A stretch of 64,000 nt of DNA from Prorocentrum cordatum (GCA_963575745.1 CAUYUJ010014595.1:310095-374094), one strand, 5' to 3'. Counted from the first letter of the stretch, positions 1 to 11,830 are shown. Translations and numbers: made by a program. The notes: a model not told the origin generated them from the letters alone.

Positions 1-705
1 CAGATCGGTATTAAGTTGCCTCACTCATATGGATGGCGGCGGCTCATTTTTGTGATCGGTATTCTGGTGCGACACATGGTGGCCCATTCATGTTCTCTGA
101 TCTGCATTCTGGTACAACGCTCATATGGCTGTTTGCCCTTCCTGTTCTCGGATCCGCATTTAAGTGCAACACTCGTGGGATGGTTGTCTCGGATCTGTTT
201 TTTGGCGAACACTCATAGGGATGGTGGCCATGCCTGTTCTCGGATAGGTATTCTGGTGCGGCGCTCATCGGGATGGTGGCCATTCCTGTTCTTTGATCTG
301 TATTTTTGGGTGCGGCATGCATAGGGGTGGTGGTCGTCCCTGCTCCCTGGGGCAGCGCTCATAGTTATTGCGGACTTCATTGTCGCTGACCAGTAGCCTG
401 GTGCAACAACCATAGGGATGGTGGCCATGCCTGTTCTCGGATAGGTATTCTGGTACAGCACGCATATGTATGGCCGCCATTCCTGCTCTCGGATAGGTAT
501 TATGGTGAAACGCTCATATGGGTTGTTGCCATTCCTGTTATCGGATCTGACTTCTGGTACAACACTCATAGGGGTGGTAGTCATTCCTTGTTTCGGGTCT
601 GTATCCTGGTGCAACACTCATCGGGATTGTGGCCATTCCTGTTCTCGGGTTTGTATTCTTGTGCAACGCTCATAGGGTTGGTGCCAATATTTCGCAACCA
701 TCCTA
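1..705. repeat. Degenerate 52-bp minisatellite
   Basis: About thirteen diverged copies of a unit of roughly 52 bp. It is recognisable by TATTCTGGTGC near one end and CCATTCCTGTTCTCGGATC near the other. Copies differ at many positions, so the array is old. The open frames across it change with each copy and I do not treat them as genes. Confidence 0.85.
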
Positions 706-764
706 TGATGTTGGGTCCTCGGTTTGAAGAGACAGCGCCCCGCGTCTCCCCCTTCCCATCATTA

Positions 765-838
765 TCCTTCTCCTCCTCCTCCTCCTCATCTCCTCCTCCT
801 TTTCCCCCCCCCCCCCCACCCATCCTCCTCCTCATCCC
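765..838. repeat. Pyrimidine-rich (TCC)n/poly-C tract
   Basis: A run of TCC triplets grading into poly-C. It separates the 52-bp array from the 90-bp array. Confidence 0.8.
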
Positions 839-839
839 C

Positions 840-2453
840 CGCCGCCCATTTCGGCACACCCCTCGCACGGCTCGTTGATCCATAGGGAGCCCCACCGCAT
901 GCCCAAGTGGCCGTGTTCGCATGCGCCCCCGCCACCCATGTCGGCACACCCCTCACACGGTTCGTGGCTCCATAGGGAGCCCCACCGAATTCCAAAGTGG
1001 CCGTGTTCGCATGCGTCCCCGCCACACATTTCGGCACACCCCTTCACACGGTGCGCGGCCCCATCGGGATGCCCACCGACGGCCCAAGTGGCCGCGTTCG
1101 CATGCGCCCCCGCCACCCGTTTCGACACACCCTCACACGGTTCGTGGCCCCATAGGGAGGCACACCGAAGGCCCAAATGGCCGCGTTCGCATGCGTCCCC
1201 GCCACTAATTTCGGCACATCCCTCACACGGTTAGTGGCTCCATAGGGAGCCCCACCGCAGGCCCAAGTGGCCGTGTTCGCATGCGTCCCCGCCGCACATT
1301 TCGGCACACCTCCACATGGTCCGTGGCCCAACTTGACGGGGAGGCCCACCGAAGGCCCAGGTGGCCGCGTTCGCATGCGCCCCCGCCACCAATTTCGGCA
1401 CACACCTCACACGGTTCGTGGCCCCATAGGGAGGCCAACCGAAGGCCCAAGTGGCCGCGTTCGCATGCGTCCCCGTCGCAAATTTCGGCGCACCCTGCAC
1501 ACGGTTCGTGGCCCCATAGGGAGGCCCATTGAAAGGGCCAAGTGGCCGCGTTCGCATGCGCCCCCGCCACTCATTTTGGCGCTCCCCTCACACGGTTCGC
1601 GGCCCCACAGGGAGCCCCATTGAAGGCCCAAGTGGCCGCGTTCGCACGCGCCCCCGCCACCAAATTTCGGCACGCCCCCCACGCGGTTCGCGGCCCCATA
1701 TGGAGCCCCACCGAAGGCCCAAGTGGCCGCGTTCGCATGCGCCCCCGCCGCTCATTTCGGCACACCCTCCACGCGGTTCGTGGCCCAAGAGGGAGCACCA
1801 CCGAAGGCCCAAGTGGCCGCGTTCGCATGCGTCCCCGCCGCACATTTCGGCACGCCTTTCACACGGTTCGTGGCCTCATATGGAGGCCAACCGAAGGCCC
1901 AAGTGGCCGCGTTCGCATGCGCCCCCGCCACCCATTTCGGTACACCCCTCACTACGTCGAGGGCTTCATAGGGAGCCCACCGAAGGCCCGAGTGGCCGCG
2001 TTCGCATGCGCACCCCCACGTCCCCCCCCCCCCCCCCCCCCCCCACCACCCCGCCCATATCGCACTCCCCCACTCCCCCCCCCCCCTCCCCCCCCCCCAC
2101 CACCTCCAACAACCACCACCACCACCACCCACCACTAACACCACCACCATCACCACCACCTACCACACACAAAAACACACACGGCCCAACAACGCAGTTC
2201 AACCCAAAATGGAGGCCCACCGAAGGCCCAAGTGGCCGCGTTCGCGTGCGCCCCCGCCACTCATTTCGGCACACCCTTCACGCGGCTCGTGGCCCCATAG
2301 GGAGGCCCACCGAAGGCCCAAGTGGCCGTGTTCGCATGCGTCCCCGCCGCAAATTTCGGCACACCCTTCACGCGGTTCGTGGCCCCATAGTGAGCTTCAC
2401 CGAAGGCCCAAGTGGCAGCGTTCGAATGCGTCCCCGCCACCCATTTCGGCACA
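840..2453. repeat. About 90-bp GC-rich minisatellite, truncated at the gap
   Basis: Tandem copies of about 90 bp with the landmarks GCGTTCGCATGCG, CATTTCGGCACACC and CACGGTTCGTGGCCCC. Successive landmarks at about 911, 1001 and 1092 set the period. A low-complexity block at about 2024-2165 interrupts the array. It resumes near 2208 and is cut by the assembly gap at 2454, so its true length is unknown. Confidence 0.9.
2024..2165. repeat. Poly-C and CCA/CAC low-complexity block
   Basis: Long C homopolymers followed by CCACCA and ACAC runs inserted into the 90-bp array. Such runs are prone to sequencing and assembly error. Confidence 0.8.
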
Positions 2454-2553
2454 NNNNNNNNNNNNNNNNNNNNNNNNNNNNNNNNNNNNNNNNNNNNNNN
2501 NNNNNNNNNNNNNNNNNNNNNNNNNNNNNNNNNNNNNNNNNNNNNNNNNNNNN
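2454..2553. other. Assembly gap (100 N)
   Basis: Exactly 100 ambiguous bases between the 90-bp minisatellite and a TCC tract. The round number suggests a placeholder for a gap of unknown size. Confidence 0.99.
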
Positions 2554-2656
2554 TCCTCCTCCTCCTTCTCCTCATCCTCCTCGTCCTCCTCCTCCTCCTC
2601 GTCGTCGTCGTCGTCGTCCTCCTCCTCCTCCTCCTCCTCATCATCATCATCATCAA
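2554..2656. repeat. TCC/TCG/TCA triplet microsatellite
   Basis: Trinucleotide tract changing from TCC to TCG to TCA. It adjoins the assembly gap, so its length is uncertain. Confidence 0.9.
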
Positions 2657-2889
2657 CCGAATTGATTGTATCAATCGGTGTGCTCATGTACGCTTAATCT
2701 ATGGTTCAGCGTGCGTCGTCTGCTATACAGCACTCATGAGCTACTCTTACACAGGGCATTTTTGCTCCTGCGGTGCTTTATCCAAATAAATTTGGATTCA
2801 AGAGAAATTTCTCTTAAACGTTCAATTTGGAGGAAAATCAATTTTGTCCATGAACATGTTCTCGAAAGTTGTCTTTTGGGTTTTCCGAC

Positions 2890-3165
2890 GTTACAGGACG
2901 GCCCAAGAGGCGCCCAAGACCGCCCCAAGACGGCCCAAGAAGCTTCCAAGAGGGCCCCAGGACAGCCCAAGAGGGCCCCAAGACGGCCCAAGAGGCGCCC
3001 AAGATGGCCCAAGAGGGCCCCAAGACGGGCCCAAGAGGGGGCCCAGAGGGGGACCACGAACCGCAAGCTCGAGCCTTCCGCCCCAAGAGGCCGCCAGGAG
3101 GCCCCCAGGAGGCCCCTCAAGAGGCCCCAGGAGACCCCAGACGTCCAAGGACGCCCCCAAGACGC
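2890..3165. repeat. CCAAGA-type dispersed repeat, copy A
   Basis: Short units such as GGCCCAAGAGGC and CCCCAAGACGG repeat about every 12-18 bp. The same family occurs in the opposite orientation at about 20.25-21.07, 23.5-24.2, 38.7-39.4 and 53.6-54.2 kb. The left edge has a GTTTTCCGACG-like block that recurs as CGTCGGAA in copies C and D. The Pro/Lys/Gly-rich translations are a by-product of the repeat. Confidence 0.8.
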
Positions 3166-4150
3166 TTCGCGTCACCAATTTCTTCTCGCAACGATTCCTG
3201 GGTCTGTGACTCGACAGAACCTAAGCGCGCGCGAAGCGCGCGCGTGGTTCTAGTATATATATAAATATAAAAACAACGCGCGCTCTTGCGACATTTCAAG
3301 AAAGCCAGAGGTTTTTCAACGCGTTCATGAAATCCTACAAAGTGGGATGCGCGCGCGAGAGACGAAATCGCTCGAACGCGCTTGCGCGCGTGATTTCGCG
3401 ATATTATTCTGCAAGAGTGGGGCCAAGTGCGCGCGTGGGTCGTCGTTCCCGCGTGCCGGAGCCCGTCACGCAGACCCAGGTTTCGCAAAGATTTCAAACC
3501 AGAGTGTCGCGAAACCATACAAGAACATGTGGCTTCGCAACAGCAGTTTTCAAAAACACGCGCGCTCGCGCTCATGCGAATATCTACAAATGCCGTTGTT
3601 TGTTCAACATTGTCATTGAATTATGCCAAACAGGCCTCTCGCGCCGCATGCCGAAATCATTCAAACGATCTTTGGCGCGCGCTGGGGGGGGGCACCATCC
3701 GTGTCAAATAACGCCATGCGGGCAACTCTCGCGCGTCGGCCGCGCGCGCATGTCGACTTCCATCCAAAACGTTCATCACCGACGCGAGGATGCCGTCATC
3801 GTCGTCGGCGTGACTAGCATCGGCGCCGTCACTGGCCGTGCCGTCGTCGTTGTTAACATCGCTATTACCATCGTCGTGTCTATTATCGTCGACGTTGCCA
3901 GGACACCGCGCCCGCCCAACTCGCCGACTCGCACTGAAGTGCCCGGTGGGATGTGCCCAGCGGTCAGCGCAACCGCGGCCGCAACCGCAACCGCGGTCGC
4001 CGCGCTCAAGTACATGCGCGGGTTGGCGCGGCCGCAGAGATGCACCAGCCAGCATCAAGCACTCATGGCAATCGTCGCCGCTCGCGTTTTGCAGAAAAGT
4101 TGCGGGTGGGTGGGTGGGAGGGAGGGTTGCGCGAGCACTGGATTTGACAA
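3166..4150. other. CG-rich intergenic stretch, no gene seen
   Basis: Rich in GCGC/CGCG steps, with a near-perfect palindrome around 3228-3248. I see no conserved protein motif or RNA gene. Open frames here are short and Arg/Ala-rich. Confidence 0.5.
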
Positions 4151-4950
4151 TTGCGGGTTCCACAAGCGAATTGCACCACAGAGCTTGCACCAGGCAGCTT
4201 GCACCAAATAGCTTGCACCAGGTATATTTCACCACGCTGCTTACGTACACCACATAGCTTGCACCTCACTGCTTGCACCACAGCAGTCATCACGTGGATT
4301 GCACCACATAGCTCAAACCACATAGCCTGCACCTCATACGTGTCACCATATAGCTTACACCACATAGTTTGCACGTGCACCACGCTGCTTGCACCACATA
4401 TACCACCACCTAGCAGTCACGCAGGGGATTGACCACATAACGTAAGCACACAGCGTGCACCGCAGACCTGACACCATATAGCTTACACCACACAGTTTGC
4501 ACCACATAGCTTGCGCCACCTATCTTGCACCATGCGTATTGCACCACCTAGCTTACAACACATAGCTTGCACTACTAGGCATAGTAAGCAGCTTGCACCA
4601 CGTAGATTGCACCACATTGCTCACGACCCACAGCTTGCAGCACATAACTCACGCCACATAGCTTGCATCACGTATATCGCGCCACACAGTTGACATTGCA
4701 TAGTTGGCACCACACAGTTTGCACCACATAACCACATAGCTTGCACCACACAGGCCACGCCACGTACTTTGCACCACGTAGTTTGCAACACACAGTTTGC
4801 ATCGAATGGCTCACGCCACATATATATATATATATGTATGTATATATATAGCACATCGTAGAGGGCACCATACAGCTTGCACCATATAGTTTGCACCATC
4901 TAGCTTGCACCACATGGCTTGCATGACATAGCTTCCACCGCATAGCTCAC
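4150..4950. repeat. About 15-16-bp tandem repeat (TTGCACCACATAGC type)
   Basis: Some fifty diverged copies of a 14-17-bp unit built around AGCTTGCACCACATAG. A (TA)n stretch is embedded at about 4815-4853. Read as protein it gives His/Cys/Leu-rich periodic peptides that I treat as artefacts. Confidence 0.9.
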
Positions 4951-5014
4951 GCATTCGCAATGTAAGTGCTTATTGTTTGGGGGCCGCGCTTGCTAACATG
5001 TGTTGTTCGTATAG

Positions 5015-5135
5015 GATGTCCCTCCAGCCTCTCGCGCCCCTCCCATGGTGGCGCACCCCAGGCACCAGTGCTACCTCTGCGGGAGGGCGGTCTGCTCGGG
5101 CTGCTCTCCCAGCGCGGTGCAGGCTTGGGCGAAAG
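5015..5135 (+). CDS. Candidate exon with FYVE-like zinc-binding half-domain
   Basis: The sequence after a plausible 3' splice site (TTCGTATAG at about 5007-5014) encodes RHQCYLCGRAVCSGCS. This is a CxxC-x4-CxxC pattern with the basic RHxC start typical of the middle of FYVE-type zinc fingers, which bind membrane phosphoinositides. Only about 40 residues are present. The frame then runs into a GAT microsatellite, so this is one exon or a relic. A fragment resembling the end of such a domain lies at 19.4 kb. The zinc motif is visible; FYVE identity and splicing are inference. Confidence 0.35.
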
Positions 5136-5149
5136 AGGAGGGAAGAGGA

Positions 5150-5490
5150 TGTTGATGTTGATGATGATGCTGCTGCTGATGATGATGCTGAAGATGGTGG
5201 TGGTGTTGGTGATGATGGTGATGATGGCGGTGGTGTTGGTGGTGATGATGATGCTGGTAGTGCTGATGATGGTGGTGATGATGATGGTGATGCTGATGAT
5301 GCTGATGTTGATGATGCTGATGATGCTGATGATGCTGATCACGATAATGATGATGGTGATGACTGGTGATGATGATGATGAGGAGGAGGAGGAGGAGGAG
5401 CCGGAGGGAGAGGAGGAGGAGGAGGAGGAGGAGGAGGAGGAGGAGGAGGAGGAGGAGGAGGAGGAGGGGGATGGAGGCGAAGGAGAAGGA
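5150..5490. repeat. (GAT/GCT)n then (GGA)n microsatellite
   Basis: About 210 bp of GATGATGCTGATG-type triplets followed by a GGA tract. Asp- or Glu-rich translations are not evidence of a gene. Confidence 0.95.
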
Positions 5491-5884
5491 CACTAATTCG
5501 AAGGGAATAGGACCAGAAATGAGAACCAGATGTAGAAACGGAAGAAGGAAGATGCGAACGATGAACATGATGAGAGCTCGACGACGAGGATCAGATCGGA
5601 TATGACATCCGCGCAAGGAGAGCCACAGCCGGGGTCTTGCAGCAACTCTCCTGACGAGGAGGAGGATGAGGAGGAGGATGAGGAGGAGGGCGAGGAGGAG
5701 GAGGGAGATGAGAAGGTGGACGAGCAGCTAGATAACTCAAAACGTGGAGTTCGAAGGGACCTGAGGACACTCCACTTTGCGCATCGTGGCACGGTGGTGG
5801 ATGATAAGTGGTTCGGGTAGGATGTCTAAGGGCATACCCAGCGGGAGCCTCGTTTTGAGCAATTCTTGTCCTCCATGCGTCCAA
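5491..5884. other. Intergenic, with a second GGA tract
   Basis: A GGA-rich tract lies at about 5655-5712. Otherwise I see nothing recognisable. Confidence 0.5.
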
Positions 5885-6800
5885 TTATTGGATAAGTGCA
5901 TTCGTCGGCCATACTGACAAAGTCTCAAGCGAGAGTTCCATCGATGAATGGTGCCGGCCACTCGCTCTCTCTCTCTCTCTTTCCATTGTGCACGTTTCAC
6001 AGACATGAACAAGTCCCCAACGATAGCCCAACTTCGGAACGGAACCGCCCTCCATCCTCAGGTTGTTTTGCACAAGCGTGCGTGCCGCTGGGGCGAGGAC
6101 CACTTTTTGAACACCATTCGCCCTCCATCCTTATAGTTGTTAGCAGCTTTGAATCGGAACGTGCCCGGCGCAAAAGCGAGACCTCCCTTGAACTGGATTT
6201 GTGTTGGTTAGAAGCTTCCAAGACGAATGTGCGTGGTGCTGAGGCCAGAACCACATTCTGGAAACAGGTTGCCCTCCATCGGTGTACCTGTTAGATCCTT
6301 CAAGCCCCAGGGTCGTAAGTTGTGAGGAATCCTTAAGCGAAACGCCGGGCCCGTTTAACCAATACGTTTGCTGGTGCGACAAGGAGGAATACATCGCAAG
6401 AGGAGGGGAAGTTGGATGACGAGGAGGTGGAGGAGGGCCAGAGGAAGCCCAGCTTCATCAGCTGGATTTCCTGACCGAAGTCCCCTTCTCATGTCTCTGC
6501 AAGTATCCCACACTTGTCCTATGGACTTGCGAAAGCTCCGTTTTGACATGGATTTGCGCGGCCTGTTTCGAGCTACACAGCATGCGAATAGCTTAGAGGC
6601 AGGATCATAACATCCGAGGAAGTGTCCAGCTGGAGCCCTAGTTTGAACAATATTCATTGTTGCGCAAGCTTGCACTATTGGTAATAAAGTCGAGGAAGTC
6701 GCATGCAATATCGCAATGTTGGCAATGAGCCGCCCTCTGTCCTTGTAGTTTTCGGATGCTTGCTATACGACCGTGCGCGGCGCAGCGGCGAGAGCTGCCT
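5885..6800. repeat. Diverged dispersed repeat, first block
   Basis: About four strongly diverged copies of a roughly 200-bp unit. Landmarks are CGCCCTCCATCC, GTGCGCGGCGC, GCGAGAGC and CTTCAAGC-CCAGGGTCGTA. Single copies recur at about 7795-7935 and in the block at 21.40-21.67 kb. Confidence 0.65.
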
Positions 6801-6899
6801 TTCGAATACCATCAAGAATTCTTTTTCCCCAATTCGTCTTGCCTCAGGGGTTCTTCCTTGTCTGTGCAAGAAGAAGGTGGGTGCGGGGCCGTCTCAGTG

Positions 6900-7160
6900 A
6901 GGCGGCCCTCGGAGTTTCTCGGTTCTGGTATTGGTTCCCTGTTTCGTTCTTGGTGTTCCTTGGATTTGGTTCCCTGTGCTGCCTTCCTTGGGTTCCTTGG
7001 TCTTGGGTCCTTGCCTTCCCTGGGTTCCCCCGTCTTGGTTCCGTGTTGTCATCCCTGGGATCATTGGTCTTGGTTCTTTGCTGCAGCCCTCGGGTTGTTC
7101 AGTATTGGTTCCTTTGCTGCCATCTCGGGTTCCTTAGTCTTGCTCTTTCAACCAAGGTCA
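6900..7160. repeat. Short repeats of TTGGTTCCTTGGTCTT type
   Basis: Tandem short units rich in GGTTCC and CTTGGT, about 20-35 bp apart. No gene. Confidence 0.65.
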
Positions 7161-7164
7161 AGCA

Positions 7165-7745
7165 CATCCAAGCAATGCCAGGCAAAGCAAAGCAATGTCA
7201 AGCACTCCCGAGCATCGCCATGTTAATCAATGCCAAACAGGGCACAGCAGCTCAAAGCGATGACAACATCGCAAAGCAACTCCAAGCAATGCAAATCAGT
7301 GCCATTCAGCGCTAAGCAATCCAACGACATACCAAGAAGACGTGACGCGCTCAGGTCGGATTGCCCATCCTATGCTGACAAGAGACACGCTCGGGCCTGC
7401 TTGACCTACATAAACTCACATGTGACAGGGGCTAGCCTCAGCTTACAGGTGACACGCTCAGGCCTTGAATATCTACATCGAACGCATCGCTTTGTTGCAC
7501 GAATGTGCGGTTCCTGCACCACGGTGTGTTTGATCCGCGTCGAAGCTTCAAAGGGCTGGAGTGCCCTATTGCCCTCGGGCGACCCTGCGGCTGCGACCAC
7601 TGCCAAGATCTGTCAGGCAATGCCAATCAATGCCAGACATTGTGCCAAGCAACGCACAGCAATGCCAAACAAGACAACGCAATGCCAAGCAATGCCAATC
7701 AACGCCATGCAATGCCAAGTAATGTACAGCAATGCCATTCGACGC
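7165..7745. repeat. Two arrays of AGCAATGCCAA-type decamers
   Basis: Units of about 10 bp (GCAATGCCAA and variants) occupy about 7165-7325 and 7610-7745. The stretch between them carries a pair of GACACGCTC(A/G)GGCC copies. Confidence 0.75.
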
Positions 7746-7794
7746 CCTCATTGGGGTTGCGCCGGCTTCATTCGATCCGATTGAAGCGATGAAG

Positions 7795-7935
7795 AAGATG
7801 AATGCGGGCGGCGCAAGAGCGATAGCAACACTTTGAAAACGATTCGCCCTCCATCCGTGCAGCTCTTGGAACTCTCAAGCTCCAGGGTTCTACTTGGGGA
7901 TCGTATCAGGCGATACGCTCAGGCCACCCTACTGA
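7795..7935. repeat. Single copy of the 5.9-kb dispersed repeat
   Basis: Contains CGCCCTCCATCC, the CTC-AAGCTCCAGGGTTCTA block and GCGATACGCTCAGGC, matching the family at 5.9-6.8 and 21.4-21.7 kb. Confidence 0.6.
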
Positions 7936-7984
7936 AATGCTATTTGCTGCAACGAGGAGGACTTGTTCATACATAAGGAGAAAC

Positions 7985-8217
7985 GAGTGTGAGGAGAGGA
8001 GGAGAGGTGGTAGGGATAATGAGGAGGAAGGGGAGGACGATTAGGACGACTATGCTGATTACGATGATGATGTTGTTGATGATGATGGTGGTGATGATGA
8101 TAATTGTGATTGAGATGATGATGATGATGGTAATGATGATGATGATGATGCTGATGATGATGATGATGAAGATGATGAAGATGATGATGATGATGAGGAT
8201 GAGGATGAGGATGATGC

Positions 8218-8261
<44 letters not shown>

Positions 8262-8345
8262 CTGATGATGATGATGATGATGAAGACGATGATGCCGATT
8301 ATGATGATGCTGATCTGATGCTGGTGCTGCGTGGTGGTGATGATG
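7985..8345. repeat. (GAT)n microsatellite
   Basis: About 300 bp of GATGATGAT with GCT, GAG and GAA substitutions. Confidence 0.95.
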
Positions 8346-9390
8346 ACTACCACCCCCTGGATTAAAAAGTGGTGATCTGCACCCTGCGAGGGGCCAACCC
8401 CTGGGTCTTCGCCAATCGATAGAACCTCGAGCTTCGACCTTCGATTGATCCCAAGATGACTCCCAGACAGGCTCGTGACCCGAACGGACGCAGGGGTGGA
8501 CGAGACCCGTGGTTATTAGGACAGCCCAAACGCCATCGCCACTCTCATGCGGCGTGAAAAGCAGCCGGAAAATATGTGTAAGGAATTCTCAGGCGATATC
8601 GCCATTCTCAAGCGGCATGAAGATCAATCTGATTTTTTTTTATAAGGAAGTCCCACGCGAAATCGCCATTTTCACATGCCATGGCAAATTTTCATATCGC
8701 CCTGGAAGGTGATTTGAAAGATTTGTTGAGGAAGTTTTGGGCGGAATCGCACTTTCAGACGCTGACCCCATTTGGTCGTTATAACATTAAAAGGGGTGAG
8801 AGATGCATCTGAAATTACCAAACTGGCCCCAACTCCAACATTGTCCCGTGGCCCCGCGGCCTAACGGGAGGCGAACTGTGTCTTTCTCGATCCCCACGGT
8901 CTTTCTTTTTTTTTTTTTTTACTCCAGCGGGTTGTATGATAGCGATGATGACGACGATGGTATTGATGATTTGGACGACCTTGATGCTGCTCATGCTGCT
9001 GATGACGACTTTTGCGACAACGGAGATGTTGATGTTGACGCCTTTAGTGACCAAACATTTCGTTTGAGGTCGGTGGCCTAAGATACTGTTCGAGATTTCG
9101 CAGTGCACAGTAAGTCGGCAACATGTTGTTTGAGAGTCCTGTGGTGTACAAGCTGCTCTACTTGGTTTGGGGTCGTGATGAGGTGTCGCATGCAGCAAGT
9201 CGTCGCGTAATATTTTGTGGTAGCTTCACTTGTTTGACATGCCCCACCGGCGATATTTATCGGAAGACCTTGCGGGATATCCATCACCTTCGGGAATATG
9301 TCAGTCGAGTTATCGTTTCAGCGTGCGGCGTCGGAGATCTTTTTTCCAGGACGGGGCCCGAAAACGGTTTCGGGTTGCGCACAGACGTCC
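8346..9390. other. Intergenic; weak repeats, no gene
   Basis: Three or four degraded copies of a block with GAAATCGCCATT(C/T)TCA lie at about 8520-8760. A poly-T run is at about 8905-8920 and a short GAT stretch at 8937-9010. No coding or RNA gene recognised. Confidence 0.5.
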
Positions 9391-9427
9391 CCCCTGCAGC
9401 TGGCCTCAACAGGCCCCCCTTGGCTAT

Positions 9428-9573
9428 TCCCAGCTGGCCTCAACAGGCCCCCCGAGTAGTCGGGGGCTGTCTCAGCACCCCAACCCTGGGGCGTGGAGCG
9501 CCGCCAGAGGCGGCGTTAGGATTTTGAGACCGCCCCAGGCTACTCCGGGGGGGCCTGCTGAGGCCAGCTGGGA
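9428..9573. repeat. Large inverted repeat (hairpin)
   Basis: Arms at about 9428-9457 and 9541-9573 pair over about 30 bp with few mismatches (CCCAGCTGGCCTCA against its complement), around a loop of about 85 bp. An extra direct copy of the left arm lies at about 9395-9420. Confidence 0.8.
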
Positions 9574-9610
9574 CTCCTCCTCGGGGGGGCCTGTGGAGGC
9601 CTGCCGGGGC

Positions 9611-10018
9611 TACCTGGGGAGACCGCCTGCGCGCAGCTCGCACCAGGCCTTGTCCCGGATGGAAGGATCTGCGGCGCCGCACGCCCAAGCGATACCCGGA
9701 CTGACACATTGCTGGGGGGTTGCATGTGTCAGACGGTGCTCAGACGAGGTACGCCGTTCCAGAGCGTTCCAGAACACTCTCAGAGCGTTCCAGAACGCTC
9801 TCAAAATTCCGTGGCGCCCGAGACATCTTGCAGAGCCGCCGGATCTCAGAGATTCTCGACTTGTCCTCACCCGATTCTGTCCTCGTCTTGGCTTCGTCTT
9901 CCGGTGCGCAGCCCGAAGCCTTCCCAGCAGGGCCAGCCCGATTGTTACCCCGGCCCATCCCCACCCCCTCTTCCATCCACGGGCCCGGGCGCCCAGGGCG
10001 TGGCCCTGTCGGGGTGCC
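9611..10018. other. Intergenic; short AGAGCGTTCCAGAAC repeats
   Basis: Three close copies of (AG)AGCGTTCCAGAAC lie at about 9755-9805. Nothing else recognised. Confidence 0.5.
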
Positions 10019-10188
10019 GGGGTCGGAGGATGGCGCCGCATCGCCCATGCATCGCCGATGCATTGGCGATGCGACTCGATGTGAAGCCCGATTTTCTCCA
10101 CGCCGACGTCGCCGATGCAGCGCCGACGTCGCCAGTGCATCGCCGATGTATCTGTGATGCGCTGGCGATGCGGCGGGATCCTCCGACC
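10019..10188. mobile_element. Palindromic GGGGTCGGA element, copy 1
   Basis: Terminal inverted repeats GGTCGGAGGAT match perfectly over 11 bp (10021-10031 against 10178-10188). The interior is made of complementary GCATCGCC / GGCGATGC blocks, so the whole element can fold. It has no coding capacity and looks like a MITE or foldback element. Shorter relatives lie at 11256-11388 and 12175-12228. Confidence 0.75.
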
Positions 10189-11255
10189 ACATCTACTCTA
10201 ACCCCTTCTGGGAGGCCTCTAGACATCCTGGCGTCTCGAAAACAGCGAGACCAAGCTTTGTCAGTGCTTTCTCAGCCTCTGGGGGCCCTCGCCGGTCTTC
10301 GAGACCGTCAAGAAAAACGACTCGGGGTGAGAAGTCGGCCCCGGGGAAGTGGTCGAGAGGTCGGGGCCCTTCTTTCGAGAAGATCGAGGCGCCGGATGTG
10401 TGAGCCTCTGAGTTGGCGTCGCCCGACAGCCTCACCGATCCTGGCTAGGCCGATCCTGGGCCAGCCAGCGTCGCTGAGGCGGGGTACGCTACCTTCCAGA
10501 CATGCTCGCGTCGTTTGAAGAATGCAACGGGCGATATTTGGCCGCTGCTGGCCTCTGGTGGCCTTCGCTGGGCCTTGGGACCGTCAGCGGAAGGGGTCGG
10601 GATTTCTGGGGAGCCCGCGTTGAATCAAAAGAACACGTCGGATCTCTGGGCTGACAACCTCACCAGTCTTCGACAGCCCAGTCTTGGGCCCAGCCAGCGT
10701 CCTTGAGGTGGTCAGCTGATGCCCCTTCTCAATCCTGTGAAGCCACATCTCTCGTGTCTGGAGATTGTTTTTTTAAGGTTCGGCGATAAGCCGGGTCATC
10801 GGGCCCGCCCGCCTCCCTGACACCCCCGCGCCCGCCTAGGCGCAGCCCCGCGCGGTCACCGCGCACTGCTGCTGGGGCCTGGTCCCCCCCCCACATTCAG
10901 CAGCCGCCGGCGCAGCAAAACCTGACACATCCCAGCCACTTGACGATCAACCGGATGTCCTTCTCATACTTTGCACCTTGGCTATGGTCCTTGGATGTGG
11001 CCGTGAAGCCGCCCCGCGCCCTGGCTCCGCAGCCCCGGCTGGCCGCTTTGGTTCGCTGGCCGTGAAATTTGTTCACCAGTGGGCGCCTTCCTCCCTCTTC
11101 CGCTCTCTCCGCCCGCGCCCCGCTCCTGCATCCGGACAATTAGTTTGTCAAGCACCCCCGACTCTTGCGAGCGCCCGTGCGGATTGCTTCTGCCGTGCTG
11201 CGACGGGACATTGCCATAATACTCCTCCTCATCCGCTTCCCAGATGGGGTCCGAG
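10189..11255. other. Intergenic, no feature recognised
   Basis: GC-rich sequence with only frame-shadow ORFs. I see no domain, repeat array or RNA. Confidence 0.45.
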
Positions 11256-11388
11256 TAGATGGGGTCGGAGGATGGCTCCGCATGTTTTTTCCACCCTGGC
11301 GTCGCCAATGCATCGCCGACGTACCCGATGCATCGCCGACACATCGGCGATGCCGTGGCGATGCGGCGCAATGTCTCGACCCCATCTA
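11256..11388. mobile_element. Palindromic GGGGTCGGA element, copy 2
   Basis: Begins TAGATGGGGTCGGAG and ends with the near-complement CTCGACCCCATCTA. The interior has several GCATCGCCGA / TCGGCGATGC blocks. At 133 bp it is shorter than copy 1, with the same ends and the same interior modules. Confidence 0.75.
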
Positions 11389-11404
11389 GTTGGAGCCCAC
11401 CTGA

Positions 11405-11560
11405 GAGTCTTCTGGGTCCTGATGCTGCTGCTGCTGCTGCTGCTCGTATTTATCCTCCTCTTCCTCCTCCTTCTCCTGCTGCTGCTCCTGCTGCTCCTCC
11501 TCCGTCTCCTCCTCCTCCTCCTCCTCCTCCTCGTCCCCTGCCTCCTCTGAGTCCTCTTCC
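11405..11560. repeat. CTG/TCC triplet tract
   Basis: CTGCTG followed by TCCTCC triplets directly after palindromic copy 2. Confidence 0.85.
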
Positions 11561-11611
11561 GCCTCCTCCTGCCCCCGCCCCCGCTTCTATTTAGTTATCA
11601 GTTTCTTCGTC

Positions 11612-11830
11612 GGTCGCAGGCACGGTGGTCTTCTGCAACGCGCGCGGCGCGCGTTCGGCTGGAGGACCGACTTTGTTGCTGGCGGAGCGATGCGCCCTGC
11701 AGCCAGCAGACAAGAACGCCACGATGAGGTTCAACCACGTGCGCGAGGGCCGCCACCCGCTCACGCACGCGTTCGTGGGCGACCCGTCCAGCTGGCACCG
11801 CAGGCCGTGGAGACGGCCAGCAGCGGCGAG
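11612..11830 (+). CDS. Possible exon, unknown protein
   Basis: After a possible acceptor (GGTCGCAG) following a TCC tract, one frame encodes about 65 residues without low complexity, including TLLLAERCALQPADKN and HPLTHAFVGDPSSW, before becoming Arg-rich. There is no recognised domain. The opposite strand is also open, so coding status is weak. Confidence 0.2.

Noticed and set aside
860-2450. ORF of 378 residues with repeated RPTEGPSGRVRMRPRH
   Set aside because: It follows exactly the 90-bp minisatellite and runs through the N gap. Several other frames are equally open.
4815-4853. TATATA as a TATA-box promoter
   Set aside because: It is a (TA)n microsatellite inside a tandem array, and dinoflagellate genes generally lack canonical TATA boxes.
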